The notes: generated from the sequence alone by a model not told the origin. A stretch of DNA of 64,000 nt from Saccharina japonica (GCA_008828725.1 MEHQ01002761.1:62001-126000); one strand, 5' to 3'; positions 11,601 through 25,020 are shown, numbered from the stretch's first letter. Made by a program: numbers and translations.

Positions 11601-12260
11601 CTGGCAATGTTCCCTTAGAACGCCATAAACCAGAACGATTTTCAATTTGTACATAGCCCCTTCCTGTTCCATTTAGTTGGAACGAGTAGCGATCACTACA
11701 ACCAATGACAGGTATTCCAACAAACCAAGTAATGTATGCGCAGAGTCATCACATACTTGCGAAAGGAAGTGTGGCTGGAAATTCCTGACGTTTTCCGTCG
11801 CTGATTGATTGCACGTATCGTGTAAACGCACTTTATTCGTTCACAGTTTGGTTAGTACTGTTCAAAGCGTGGCGACAATGGCACCTGTCTCCTTTTCTTC
11901 TTCTACTTTTTTTCCTGCTGTTTGTTGATCTGCTGTCTATCCGCCTCCATACTGCCATCGTAGCCGTAGCGCCATGTTGGCACCCTTGATTCTATGTACT
12001 AACTTTCGGACTTGGGATATCGCTATTAAATGACTCGATTTAATCACTTTCGCTTTTGCTGGTGTCGTGACACGAATAAAAGGCAAGGAACCGGAAACGC
12101 AGTACCTGTGAGAACATTCCTTGTAGCCCGTACTATTATAGGGGAAAGCCGGACTGGCTCTATATTAGAGCGCGGTCAAATGCGTATCGCAATCACCATG
12201 GCGAATGCGGATGCCAGTCGACTGTCAACACGCGAAACCACGTGCGTCCTCAAGGCAAGT
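8690..12260 (-). repeat. Inverted duplication 1, right arm (old)
   Basis: This is the reverse-complement partner of 2270-5640. It includes the EsV-1-7 copy, the conserved block upstream of it (11230-11440, sharing TGCAGTGTCC and TTGTCTGGCCG) and the 3' flank. Divergence from the left arm shows the duplication is not recent. Confidence 0.75.
9601..11145 (-). pseudogene. EsV-1-7 repeat gene, broken copy
   Basis: This is the counterpart of 3384-4742 on the opposite arm. It encodes about twelve canonical EsV-1-7 repeats plus the same two diverged C-terminal repeats and the KRARRS tail, so it has two or three more repeats than the left copy. Repeat number has changed since the duplication. The frame is interrupted about twice, once near the second repeat and once near the last canonical one. 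One repeat has Trp in place of the first Cys (WSHKTC). The start ATG (MKRC) is conserved. Because most repeats remain clean, the loss of frame looks recent, or sequencing or assembly errors could contribute. Introns removing the breaks are possible, but I see no good GT/AG pairs there. Confidence 0.8.
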
Positions 12261-15200
12261 CAAGTATTGGAAATTCGCAAAGTAAGCAATGAGCCGTACG
12301 TCGAGCCACACAGTAGAAATATACAGAGTAAGCAGTGTATTTCATGTACTGCTGCAACTCCACCCGTCTCTTAGAACCTTACTGTACTAATTGTTGCAGA
12401 CACTGATATATGGCAAGAGCCGGATAAACGTTCTGGTGTCAGAACCAAACCTTGGGGCATTCCATCAGCCATTGACATAGGAGTGCTTTCGTAGATTCAT
12501 CGTACCTGTACGGCAACTGTGAGGTTGAAGTCCTGTTTTGTTCAGGCTATTAATCGGACGTGTTCACCATTGTGCTGCATTACAGCGCCTTGCTGTTGCC
12601 GAGGATGAACGTTTGGATTTGGCCGGGATACCGGTTCTTGGTATTTCTATGCAGTCCTTCGATAACGTGTACACACGAGGGCATACTGTAGTACAGGCCG
12701 TTTCGTTCGTTCAAAGTGCCTGTTTCTGCACGAACGTCAGGTTCAAAAGGTCTTAATAGCCACTGCTTCGCCATGTGGATGCCGAGAGATTCCTGTAGAC
12801 GTTGTCTGTAGCGTGTGGATAGTTTCTATTTCAGGGTCTAGGTTTCGTTTGATTAACTTGTTTTCTAAACTCCGACCGACGATAAAACATCGCACGTTAG
12901 TCTTTCTGAACTCAGCGATCACATTCGATCACACACAGGTGGGCTTTTGACTACATTGAAAAGGGCGTCGACGTTATTGTCCGTCATATCAAACTCATAC
13001 AATTTATGACGGCGTCCTGGTCATCTCAGAACATTGTGCACCCACCCTGACGAAACGCTTTACGAAGCCGCTTATGCAATAAGCAAACCACTTTGTGGTA
13101 TTCAAGTAACACTAACGAAATGATATCGACTGGGGCGGTACATAGACGATTGTGTGCCGTCCGCAGCCTGCGTACTAGGTAATGAAACAAAATAGCACCA
13201 CGAAAACGCACATACAACGACACAACACTCAGATACCATGTCGGTTTGCCAAGGCGAGCCAACAAAATCACTCTGCCCAAAACAACCATAAACCCGTCAA
13301 ATTTGTATTGTATGTCCAATCGCCAACGCTATCGATAGAAACCAATTGACATGACACACATATATATATACCCCCTCGTTTTTTGAGAGATTCAAAATTG
13401 TCGGACACAAAAGCTCAAACTGCTTGACCAGGACCGTAGTTCGGGAGTCGGTATCGTCAACTAAAAATGCAGCATGTACCAGCGTTCTTTCCATGCGACC
13501 TAAAATGCTGAACATAGTTGAACAACCAACCTGCTGCGGCATAGCACGGAAGGAAGCACAACCCGGTAATAACAATTTGACGTATACAAATAGCATCCCT
13601 GGGTCTAGTGTTGTAGGAGGGTGTGGTATGTAACCAATCCCCGGCGATAATCACAATGCACAGTAGCTCCCCAGCTAGAGGGCGTGGTAACGAGGTGGTG
13701 TGGTATTTGGAGGGTGTAGCTACGAAGGGATTTGGTATTGTAAGGTTGCACTAACGGCGGTCATAATTCCTCCTTAGCGGGCGTTACTAGACCAAGTCCA
13801 AACCTCATATGGTGTGACATCAAGAGGGTCTGATTGCAAGGTGTCAACAACAGGTGGGGAGCTGCCGGCAGCAAGTGGTGTGCTACCATGTGAGAGGCCT
13901 TAGTCTGAAACCAGCTTTCATTTTATATTCACACAAAATATTGCCGGCGATGATAAAGCCCACGCCTGTAATTGGATATTACAACAAAAACGCTCGTATG
14001 GCTACGAAGCCGCAGAACAGTCAACGGTAGGGCATGAGGTAGTTTTTACCCTGGCACATAATCCGGCTTGGAATACATTTGTGTTCAGTGCAAGAGGCGC
14101 CGCGAGTCGGAGTATGAACAGCGCAACACGAGGTTTCGAGCAGCACAACCCGTTTGTCGCTGGTTAAACAAATGTTGGGTTTGCTCTGACCGCGGGAAAG
14201 ATAATTGAGGCACCTTGTTATTTTATCTCTGTGGAAAAAAAACTGAGTTAGGTGTCTATACGCCTATAGCACTTGTCAAGTGGTTTCCGGGCGAATCTTT
14301 ACGCAATTGAAAATCGCAATCGCCTCCGGGCGCCTTGTGGGACTGAGGGGAAGTTATAACGTCTGCGGCGCATGAGCGGGACGCGCTTTCGAGGTCACGT
14401 AGCGCCCCACGCAGCAGCCACCAGAGCCTGAAATACCGTATGCTTTCAATACAGGTACCACAATAGAACCTTAATCGTGTTAACACTACAGAAGATTGTA
14501 CCTCGGAAGCCCTTGCTCCGCCGGAAAACTAACTGATGTACCGACATGATGATATGAAACCTCTGTTTCTAGCCGACGCCCCGAAATATACCTATATCAG
14601 ATATGGCTTTGCGCACAGGTTTGTTTTCGAGATAATACCTCCATGGTAAGCGGCAAGTTCCGTGAATTGCCGCAAAGCTACTACCGGCGCTTGTGGTTGG
14701 GGCGTAGGGCACAGTAGGAGGAGTAGGATAACATGTCGTGAGTGAATGGTATATACCAGGTTGTATGCCAATTTTGGCGTAGGATGCTGTTTTCACACGC
14801 ACCACCGTCGGGGGTGTGGTATTCAACGTTCCGCTGGTGATGAAGCGCTAATTAGTTGAAACTGTATATCACCGGGCGTGCTCATGTAGGGAGTGTTGTG
14901 TCTAAGGGGGGGTTATTTCGTCCATGCCATACGGCAATGACGTATAGTTCCGTTGTTCATTGTTCTCATGGAGCGTCTAAACTCGTGATCGGCTATGGTT
15001 GTCAGAACATACGTATTGCGCGCAGGCCGTCAGTGCATACACAAAAGCACCAACAGGAATAATAGACACCTCGTCAACACTCTGTACCAACACACGCCCA
15101 AATACGCTCACAACGGTGATATACCTACTGCGGTATAAAAACATATAGTTTCCGCAAGGAAGAAATATCGTATTGGTCTTTAGACATGCGGTAGTTGTTA

Positions 15201-16864
15201 TGATGCTGTGGTAGACAAACTTATAAGGAGGCTCGATGGGTATCTCCGGCAACATATTGAGTATATTTTCAACTACACGTGACCACGTTTTAGACATCAA
15301 CTCAGCACTACCAGGCATGCCTTCAATGAGATGCGATTTCTCCTTTCCTGTGGGTGTAAGGGGCCGTCATTAAAGACCCCATCTCAGAGGGCAGTGACTC
15401 CACTACAAAAACAAGCTGGAAAGGACTTCCCGAATAAACAAACACGCCGCAGAATACGCAACGATCATCTAAGGCTTTGCTACCAATATATATCAAATAA
15501 CATGAATGCGGTATAGATTCATTGTTTTCTCTTCAACATCAAGAAATGTAATGCTTTGCGCAAGTGACCTTGGGCCCACACGGCAGATGTAGGTGGAAAG
15601 GTTTTTCTCGCTGTGTTTTGTTTTTATCCGTATTTCCTAATAGGTTCACTTTTTATAGGTGTTTTATGATTTCATTATTGCATCTCATTTTTTATAGAAA
15701 TATGTACAAGACAGTGTTGTGTCCATCTGTGCACGTCCACGTCGAGGTCTAGCTAGCTGGTCAGTGCCCCTATACGCCCCTATCCCAGACCAAACACCGC
15801 AGACCACACTTGCACCTGCCCATACGGACTATGACTGTCGTCTGGATAATAGTACTTCCAATGGACAGCGCTTTTCACAAATCTTCTTCCGTCGGGAAAT
15901 TATCATCATCGCGAGCGAGCGAGCGAATGTAGGTTTTAGCAAAGTTCGATGCTAATCAATGAGAAGTGCGAAATCTAAACCCTACGCGCGAGGAAACAAA
16001 GAGAGAAGGCAAGGAGGAAAACTAATCGCACGACTGCCTAGTGTAAAGCCAGATGGATACGGAAATTACTTAGAAAATATAAAAATGTAATCGTCAAAGA
16101 ACAGAGCTGGTGTGGGTGCCTTTACTCGCTGGTATCTCGCATATTCCCAGCTTGTTGAACCTAATTGTGTATTAAAAAAGATAACTTTACTCTAACTCAA
16201 GCGCTGATCGTGGCGAACAATGTACAGCCACCCGTATCAACAACACACCTGCGTAGGTTTATTGGAGATGTATCCCGTCTTTCCTGAAATTATTCGTATA
16301 TAAGTTTTGTTCGGACCCGATTATATGCCCGCCTATGCAGTGCGCCACCTTCGTGTACGAGAAGCTACAACAGCAGCACCTGTGCTTCAGTCGTATATGT
16401 GTGCGTTGGGTATATATGACGAGTATTTGTGTGACTGCTATACCTGCAAGGGCCGTTTGGAACGAGACAAAAACAATTGCCAATCAATTTTTCGAGTTTT
16501 TTTTAATTTTTCATTTGTTACCTCAAAATAGCATTAGTCTCGAATGAAAATTGTCTAAGTTTATAAATATGCCAAGCTAAGAACTACGGAGATATCCAAT
16601 GTGATTAGGGAAAAATAACTTGCTAGTTTCGGCAAGTCCAATCTCATAATCTTTTCTCATNTTCCCAAAACGAAAATACCAAACACTGTCGACAAAAACA
16701 GCCTTATATCATTCGCACTCTGCGTGAGCAGCGTTGTAGACGTGTGTTAATACCAACTTCTGGATCACGTCTAGACCCCATTCATGGACCACAATCCTGC
16801 TTCCACTACCTTTGATATCACGACACTCACGCGAAGCCAATTTTGTATATATACAATATACAGT
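12261..16864. other. Stretch without recognised gene
   Basis: Two overlapping minus-strand open frames (13026-13319 and 13297-13596) look like one decayed coding unit of unknown family. Another minus frame at 14977-15318 (113 residues) is protein-like but unrecognised. Position 16661 is a single N. No RNA gene or clear mobile element is seen. Confidence 0.35.
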
Positions 16865-16876
16865 AGTACCTAGTAT

Positions 16877-16940
16877 ACAAGGTCCCCTTCGGGATGTTGG
16901 TCCTTGAAATCCCTGGGGGTGTCGCAAGTTGAAAATAGAT
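16877..16940 (+). repeat. Box B motif, copy 1
   Basis: The motif reads ACAAGGTCCCCTTCGGGATG, then a short loop, then GGGGGTGTCGCAAG and a GAAAA tail. CCCC pairs with GGGG, with an inner GGGAT/ATCCC helix. It forms the outer end of inverted duplication 2. Confidence 0.6.
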
Positions 16941-18227
16941 CGCACATGCTTCATAGTTCCCGTTTTGGAGCAACCGTGGCATAGACTGCTGCTGTATTGG
17001 TTTCAAAGAAAAAAGTAGGAGCGACGGCCATTCCTACCGAAACAAAAACTCGCGAGATAATATCGTATCTGAGGTCACAGTGGGCTCCCGGTGTTAAGAA
17101 ACTTCAGTTTGGTATCCAGAGGCTCAACGACTTATTTTGTTCCGAAGTCGATCTAACTATTTTTGTTGGATTTAAAGTCGACCCACAGTGGTGAGCTGTT
17201 TTCTAAACAACGTTTTCTATTGTTGTGCCAATCTGAGCTTCTCATTTTTCTTGGCACACTAATTTATTAAATAAATGCAGACACCCACTCACTACCTGTA
17301 TGTATCTTGTGTTGAATGGTGAGTTTGTTATGTCGAGATAGATTCACGAAGAAAACTCGTGAATCTTGACGCATTTTGTGAATTGACCTGAAAAAAGAGA
17401 AATCATGATATGCGACATTTATTTTCGTCGTGTCTATTCCAGTACTGTTTTGTAGAAATGCGCCTGATAAAGGTACTCGTGTGTATCCACGGCAACCCAA
17501 CAGGCATTTCGAAACCGGTATAAGGGCCTATACAGCTGACACTGCTGCGTACACCGATTGTGGACAGCAAGCGGCTCCCCAAGGCATCTGCTGGGCGCTG
17601 GCGAACGAGCAGCACATGCCGGCCTCGAAACCTCGACGAGAAGGCGGAACAGCGCAAACATAAACCCCGCAAAATATCCTGAAAATCCGGGAGAGGCCGG
17701 GGAAACGACCTGATGTTTTGCTGGAATGGCATACATCAAACATATACACACGCATACACAATGATAGACAGAACACAGCAAATCAGTGCTTCGTAGCTGT
17801 CACAACTAGCCTGCTTGATCCCCCCTGCTACTCATAGCTGTCCCGCGCACACTGCGGGTTCTGCAGCTTCTTCTGCTGTTGTACTGCTGTGCTGTGCTGT
17901 TCGACAAACGGCGCCTTGGCTGCTTCGTAGTATGTAGCCTTGATTACTGTACAGACAAATACCCGTAAAGTACAACAGCAGTAGTGCTCCTGTACCAAAA
18001 TACTCGTGTTCGTACGTATGTAGATCGGTCTATCATTCGAAAATAGAGAGGTAGATATTATACATTAAAGTCTGCATGCTGGTACATACGTACTGGTAGA
18101 ACTGGGTATGTGTACTCTACGTAGATTCCCAAATAGTGGAACAAAATTACGATTTTACATAAAATGCGGCTGGAAAGTTTCAAGCGTGCCGTAAAACTGC
18201 TGTACACAGCCCAGAGAGAGCAGACGC

Positions 18228-18713
18228 ATGCAGCATGGTATCAACTACTGCTGCGCGACGCTTGATGTGTGCCTCGTTCAATGCCGGTGTGGTCCTTGTT
18301 GTCTCGTGCGTGGAGCGGGCTGTGTGTGTTTGGTCCATGCGAATGGTCAAAAACGAAGCATCAATGTTCATAGCATGAAAACACAGTCGTACGACAGGTT
18401 TTTCATAGTAGTTACGAGGAGGTGTCAAGTCGGAACGCCTCCCCTGAGATATTTGCAAGAATTTGCGACTTTGAAGGCCCAGAGCATGCCCCACGGGCCT
18501 CGGCCGGGACCCGCACATGCGCCGTCGCGTGCACGCGGGCCCCCTGCGTGCCCCGCAGCGGATAGCGCGAGAAAAGATCCGCGGCCGGAGGTGAAAAGTG
18601 AAAGTATTACGGGAAAATGTCCATTTGGTACCTATACATATTACAAGGTTCCCCTCCGGGACGTGCCTAGGGGAGTGGCGCAAGAACGAATTAAAAACCA
18701 AACTCGTACATAA
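18228..18713 (+). other. Open frame conserved in both arms of duplication 2
   Basis: A 161-residue frame is repeated almost exactly on the minus strand of the other arm, where it is split in two. The middle part is GC-rich and reads as Pro/Arg/Ala-rich sequence, and the end overlaps box B copy 2. Conservation follows simply from the young duplication and is not evidence of coding. No family is recognised. Confidence 0.3.
18643..18699 (+). repeat. Box B motif, copy 2
   Basis: The motif reads ACAAGGTTCCCCTCCGGGAC, a short loop, then GGGGAGTGGCGCAAG and an A-rich tail. The UUCCCC/GGGGAG helix is kept, while the loop differs from the copy 1 type. Confidence 0.6.
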
Positions 18714-18989
18714 TTCGATATTGTATCCTACGCAAGCATGTTACATCATAGTACGACGTTATGAATTATCTGCATATTACCGTACATGCAGGGTACATGC
18801 ATACTATTTTTTAGAATTGTATCAGATGACCTGCGCACTTTTGGGGATACAAAGACTTGGAAATAGTGTGTAACCCTTACTATTGACTGCATATTTTTAA
18901 TAGATTTTCCTAACGATTCCGTCAAACATTATATTATGTTCGCCAGTGTGTTTATGTATGTTGTCTTTGTTGTGTCGAGAGGCATCACA

Positions 18990-19175
18990 GTTGACTTGGT
19001 TCTAGAAGGGGATCGAAATAGACTCGATTTTAGTGTTAGGGTCGGAATCATCATGGTTTTTTGTGGGGGATCAAACATGACTTGTTTTTTGTGTTGGGTT
19101 CGAAATTAGCGTGGTTTTGGTGTCAGGGCCGAAAATGACGGGTTTTTTTCACTTTGGTTTGTTTTAGTTGTATTA
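18990..19175 (+). repeat. GAAATTGACTTGG minisatellite, left arm
   Basis: About four or five degenerate units of some 35-40 bp around GGGTTCGAAATTGACTTGG, followed by T/G-rich sequence. The unit recurs inverted at 23075-23260 and at 60030-60480 and 61060-61530. Confidence 0.6.
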
Positions 19176-19763
19176 TGTACGTGCTTAACCCAGACACCAC
19201 ATACAGCACACGAGCAGTGCAGAGCAAAAAAACAGCATGAAGCGCGTGCGGTAGGTTTGTCCGCCCTGTATTGCTGTGGCGTCCCACTATACTGTACTAT
19301 GTGTGTGTTTTTTTTTTATCGGACCCTGCAATCTGTTGTTATAAGGGGTAGTCCGTGGTCACAGGACAGGCACCAAAAAGCTCTGGAGTGGAAGAATACC
19401 CCAGGGAAAAATAATACCACCAAGTACAAAGTACAACGCAGTACGTAGTGCTGGGGGTCTCTGCTGTTGCGTGGTACACATGCATGCTGCCACAGGTCCA
19501 ACAACACACTGCTTGCTGGTGGTGCTACTGCTAACTGTGCAGCAGACCCACAGTCGATATAGGCGCTGGATACACTTACACACTAAATACTGGATATATT
19601 TCGAGTCTCGTCACCTCGGGCGTCTTTCGAACAGTGGGTGAGGGGATAACAATGCACGGTGCGCCCTTTCATGCCGTATACCAAGGTCAAGTCATTTTCG
19701 GCCCGCAGACAAAGAGAAAGTAAAGTTCTATCCCCCACCTGCCCCCACTAAAAAGGAAAAACA

Positions 19764-19840
19764 TATGAACGAGAGTCTCGAACTGACGACTTCAAAGTGT
19801 CGCACAATAGTTTTGTTGGTCGGTATGTGAGAGAAATGCA
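19764..19840 (-). repeat. tRNA-like segment, copy 1
   Basis: On the minus strand a B-box-like CAGTTCGAGACTC follows a tRNA-sized upstream region. It sits at the inner edge of duplication 2, mirrored at 22414-22486. It is too degenerate to be called a functional tRNA and may be a SINE head. Confidence 0.3.
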
Positions 19841-22444
19841 TACATTTTCTCGAGAACCACGCTACGAGTACGTACGAGTACGAAATCATGTGTTTTTGCA
19901 TGCATGTTCTCTTTTTGTTCGTCATGAGGCATCATAAAAATCCTTGATGCGCCACGAGTGTGAGCGTGTATGTCATCCTCCTGCCTCCAAGCCTACGCTC
20001 GTCACTGTCAATATGGCTACCGCTGCTGCTGTAGAGAAAGGGCTCTACGTCTAGACGAGTGTCTTGCCGTGCTGTGTGTGCTGCTGTGCTGTGTGTGCTG
20101 CTGTGCTGTTTGTTGTTGTATAGAAAAGGATAAAATCATAACCCTGAAACTTTATTCCAGGGCGCGGAGGCCGGGCGCGGAAGGAAAATTCACGTGCTCT
20201 ACGGCGCATGAACTCGCGTCGTCTCTCGGGATGTCTGCTTTAGTACTCCCACCACAACCAAACGGGATAGCTGGTGTATCTATGCTGTGTTGGAAATTAG
20301 AGCTAGGCTGGCGTGGAGGCAAAAGCAAACAAGAAGGCACAGCGCTGTGTGCTAAAACTATCTTCCACCCCAGATTCACGACAAAGAGTTGGAGAAATTC
20401 TTCACAACAATGGAACAGTTTTTCTAGGTTTTAAAAAATCTGTATCTTACTCCCAACCGCAATTTTGCACTGCTCTGGGTGTATAACATACCTGCATCGC
20501 CCGTACTCTCTTCAACTTCAAATTTATTCGACGGCTCGCCTTCTGGTCAGCTGTGTAAATAAAAAACACATCGGCAGCAACCACAGCACGATTTACATTT
20601 CAACCCACAGCGCTGCGCTTCGGAATTAGGTTGTCTTATGATAGCTTCTTGATAGCAAGTAGAAGCCTAGACTATGAGGGCTTCCTTTCTTTTCGGCAAA
20701 ATAAAAGGAGCTAGCAGGGCATACGTAAAGGATTAACGCGGGTACGCAGCTCCACCCGCGCCCCTGTCTACTCCTGTTGCTCCTGAAGACTTTGGACGTG
20801 AAAAACCTAGTTTGGATGAGCAGGAAACAGCAACCAGACCTGAATGCTGTACGAGTACATGCGTGTCTACAGCAGTAGTGCCACTACTCTATTCAGCTCG
20901 TGTTGTTTCAAACACCACACGGTAGTTCCAGCCCACGGCATGTCCTTGCATCCAGGTGCTAGGCGTGTGCGAGGCGCAGTCCTTGGCTAGCTGTATATTT
21001 ATTGCTGCGTACCACCTACCAGGTACCTGGTATCTCACAGCATACTACAGACAACACAGAGATACTCGTAGAATAGAGACAGGATACTGCTACGTATATG
21101 TTGATACCAAAAGGAGATCGACGAGAGCAGAGATGCGATGGGATAGATAAGGTGTGGTTATGTGCCCAGAAGGGTCGTAACCACAGCCAGAGAGATACAG
21201 TAGATGCTCACCTGGCGTGGGTCACGCGTGTATCCCCCTTTGGATAGACCTATAGGCCCACACACGACCTCGCCGGGTGAGGTATCTCAAAGCATCAGCA
21301 AACAAACACAGAGTAGGTAACTCGGCGCGTATGGATCTTTATGTACTATTACACGAGTATGAGGTTGGTTGTAGCAGTATTCTGGGAGCACACAGCGAAG
21401 AACCGAAGAAGCCTGTCGACCTCCGAACTGCGCATAGAAACACCCCAAGATGTGAGAAATATATGCCGAGTGTTTACGCCTAGCGTCGACCACGCGCGCG
21501 TCCGGCTAGAGGCTCCCAAGCGCATTCGTTCGTAGTCACCAGCAATACGTTGTCGGGTTGAGGTGTTCGATTTGAAGCTGGTCTGAATTTCACAGAGAGA
21601 ACTAAAAATCAAATTCTTTCTTGATTTCGACAGAATGTGATCCCGCACATATTCTTTATCCCGAAGTCGAAGAATTATCTGTAAAGCCGATTTCCCGGGT
21701 TCTCAGCATGAGGCCGTGTTTCGTACGTACGTGCCAGTAAATAATGATGTTCTGTTTTTAGATGCTGTCTGTTTTTTGCTCTCTCACATGCACACAGGCC
21801 AGACACATGTACGAGTATCAGATACCAGTAGACAACAGACAACATGCACAGAGCACAGCGTTACAGCGTTGCCGCCAACACGAGTAGAGAACATCGTGCG
21901 TGAGTGGCGCATCCATCTGGGCTGTACTGCTGCTGTGGGTAGTTGTTTTATCGAAGGCTGCTGTCCGTAGTCCGCCACCTATCTTGCATTCTTTGCTGTT
22001 GTGCTGTGTGTTTATGACATATCCAGAGTCACTTTGGACCGAAATGTAAGGGCCATTTTAATTACGTGTGAGTACGGCAACTGTTATTATATTTCTGGTG
22101 TTGCGGGTTTTTGCCCCAAGCACACCACCAAACGTTTAGACATCAGATAACATGCAAAGAGAACACAAACAACACGTTGCAACCTCGCCCAGCAACACAA
22201 GCAGCAGCAGGCAACATCACGCGCATGTGGCAGGTCCGCGCTGTACTGCTGTGGCTCCAGCAGCAGTAGTTGCTTTATCGGAGGCTATGATCCGTCATCG
22301 GTCATCTCTACCTCTCTGCTTCTGCTGCGCTGCTGCTGTGCATGTGTATGTGCGGTGTGTCACGCACTCACTGCTGTGGACACGCACGCCAGTATAAAAA
22401 ATATGTTGACTCTTTCGTAATATGGTCAAATGAGTGCGATGCCC
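19801..22444. other. Spacer of inverted duplication 2
   Basis: No supported gene. The longest frame (19970-20434, +) begins with Leu/Cys runs from CTG-rich DNA and is probably not coding. A GC-rich patch lies near 20150-20230. No repeats with partners elsewhere in the window were noticed. Confidence 0.35.
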
Positions 22445-22486
22445 GGTTATTTGTTTGAAGTCGTCAGTTCGAGACTCTCGTTCATT
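22414..22486 (+). repeat. tRNA-like segment, copy 2
   Basis: TATGGTCAAATGAG (A-box-like) and CAGTTCGAGACTC (B-box-like) lie about 40 bp apart. The same layout is seen at 32664-32733 and 62101-62172 on the minus strand. Probably a tRNA-derived SINE head. Confidence 0.35.
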
Positions 22487-23074
22487 GTTTTTCCTTTTTA
22501 GTGGGGGCAGTTGGGGGATAGAAATTTACTTGCTCTTTTCTGCGGGCCGAAAATGACTTGCCTTGGTATACGGCATGAAAAGGCGCACCGTGCATTGTTA
22601 TCCCCTAACTCCTGTTGAAAGACGCCCGAGGTGACGAGACACGAAATATATCCAGTATTTAGTGTGTAAGTGTATCCAGCGCCTATATCGACTGTGGATC
22701 TGCGCACAGTTAGCAGCACCACCAGCAAGCAGTGTGTGTTGGACCTGTGGCAGCATGCATGTACGCAACAGCAGAGACCCCCAGCCCTACGTACTGCGTT
22801 GTACTTTGTATTTGGTGTATATTTTTCCCTGGGGGTATTCTTCCACTCCAGAGCTTTTTGGAGCCTGTCCTGTGACCACGGACTACCCCTTATAACAACA
22901 GATTGCAGGGTCCGATTAAAAAAAACACACACATAGTACAGTATAGTAGGACGCCACAGCGAAACAGGGCGGACAAAACTACCGCACGCGCTTCATGCTG
23001 TTTTATTGCTCTGCACTGCTCGTGTGCTGTATGTGGTGTCTGGGTTCGCACGTACATAATCTAAAACAAACCAA

Positions 23075-23260
23075 AGTGAAAAAAAACCCCGTCATTTTCG
23101 GCCCTGACACCAAAACCAGGCCAATTTCGAACCCAACACAAAAACCAAGTCATGATTGATCGCCAACAAAAAACCATGATGATTCCGACCCTATCACTAA
23201 AATCGAGTCTATTTCGATCCCTTTCTAGAACCAAGTCAACTGTGATGCCTCTCCACACAA
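23075..23260 (-). repeat. GAAATTGACTTGG minisatellite, right arm
   Basis: This is the inverted counterpart of 18990-19175, with units reading AAAACCAAGTCA on the plus strand. Confidence 0.6.
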
Positions 23261-23518
23261 CAAAGACATACATAACACACTGGCGAACATAATATAATGT
23301 TTGGCGGAATCGTAGGAAAATCTATTAAAAATAGCAGTCAATAGTAAGGGTTCCAAACTATTTCCAAGTCTTTGTATCCCCAAAAGTGCGCAGGTCATTG
23401 ATACAGTTCTAAAAAATAGTAGATGTACCCTGCATGTACGGTAATATGCAGATAATTCATAACGTCGTACTATGATGTAATATGCTTGCGTAGGATACAA
23501 TATCGAATATGACGAGTT

Positions 23519-23576
23519 TGGTTTTCAATTCGTTCTTGCGCCACTCCCCTAGGCACGTCCCGGAGGGGAACCTTGT
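23519..23576 (-). repeat. Box B motif, copy 3
   Basis: Mirror of copy 2 in the right arm, with only one or two differences. Confidence 0.6.
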
Positions 23577-24239
23577 AATATGTATAGGTACCAAATGGAC
23601 ATTTTCCCGTAATACTTTCACTTTTCACCTCCGGCCGCGGATCTTTTCTCGCGCTATCCGCTGCGGGGCACGCAGGGGGCCCGCGTGCACGCGACGGCGC
23701 ATGTGCGGGTCCCGGCCGAGGCCCGTGGGGCATGCTCTGGGCCTTCAAAGTCGCAAATTCTTGCAAATAACTCAGGGAGGCGTTCCGACTTGACACCTCC
23801 TCGTAACTACTTGAAAAACCTGTCGTACGACTGTGTTTTCATGCTATGAACATTGATGCTTCGTTTTTGACCATTCGCATGGACCAAACACACACAGCAC
23901 GCTCCACGCACGAGACAACAAGGACCACACCGGCATTGAACGAGGCACACATCAAGCGTCGCGCAGCAGTAGTTGATACCATGCTGCATGCGTCTGCTCT
24001 CTCTGGGCTGTGTACAGCAGTTTTACGGCACGCTTGAAACTTTCCAGCCGCATTTTATGTAAAATCGTAATTTTGTTCCACTATTTGGGAATCTACGTAG
24101 AGTACACATACCCTACACAGCTCTACGAGTACTATGTACAGTACGAGTAGGCATATTATATTTACCTCTCTATCAAACGATAGGCCGATCTACATACGTC
24201 CGAATACGAGTATTTTGGTGCAGCAGTAGTAGTAGTAAG

Positions 24240-25020
24240 AAGCTGCATAACACGTATTAATAGTAGCCGCTGTTCAGATTGTTGCCTTTATGACGGCTGT
24301 GGTGTCCTGTTTGCACGCGCACGACCCGTAGCACACAGCTATTATTAATAATAGAAGGGGATTGTGACAGCTACGAACTACTGCTGTGTTCAGTCTTTCT
24401 TTGTGTATGCGTGTGTGCATGTTTGATGTATGCGATTCCAGCAAAACTTCCCCCTCTGATTTGACGTACCCACGCAGTACAGCAGCGATTGAAAACAACA
24501 AAACAGCCAATACCCGTCACGGGTATGGATAACACTTCATACTCGCCGAGAATTTGGGCCCCGGGCACCGGGGTACCCAGGTGTTCGACGGGTACCCATA
24601 GACGAGTACTCGGCTGCTAAACGCGTACCAGGGTACCCGCCGAAAAGGTAGTAAAAACTCTTATCTAGGACCGGGGCGGGACTCGTCGGGCAACAGCTCT
24701 GTCATAACTATCTTGTGCATATACTCATCTGTACAGCGTAGAACAGCCGTGATACCTCGTTGTGTACTATTTATAGTGTGCACACTCTGCTCTCCAGCAC
24801 AACAACTAAATATAACTGTGTGTGCTATGTGTACTCAATCGTTGTGTATTGTTTATTGTATGTGCTCTGTGCTATGCCGTCGGTACTGTTCTGTATACAG
24901 ATGTCACTTCTTCTGTTGTACCGGTATTATTGTGTACTCTTCGTAGGTCCGCTCTGTGTGTATAGTCTTCGTACTGAACTATTTATACTCTCTGTACTCT
25001 GCGTGATATGTGCTGCTGTA
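24240..25020. other. Arm-specific insertion in duplication 2
   Basis: This stretch is present only in the right arm. It has low complexity (GTACCC-rich near 24560-24640, GTGCTATG-type runs near 24800-24900). No gene or transposon ends are recognised. Confidence 0.35.

Larger units (their letters stand above)
16865..19800 (+). repeat. Inverted duplication 2, left arm (young)
   Basis: This matches 22445-26070 in reverse complement. Parts such as 18180-18720 against 23500-24040 differ at only a few positions, so this palindrome is much younger than the one at 2-12 kb. The outer end starts at TATACAAGG, inside a box B motif, and so does the outer end of the other arm. The inner end lies in a tRNA-like segment. 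The spacer is about 2.6 kb. Confidence 0.8.
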
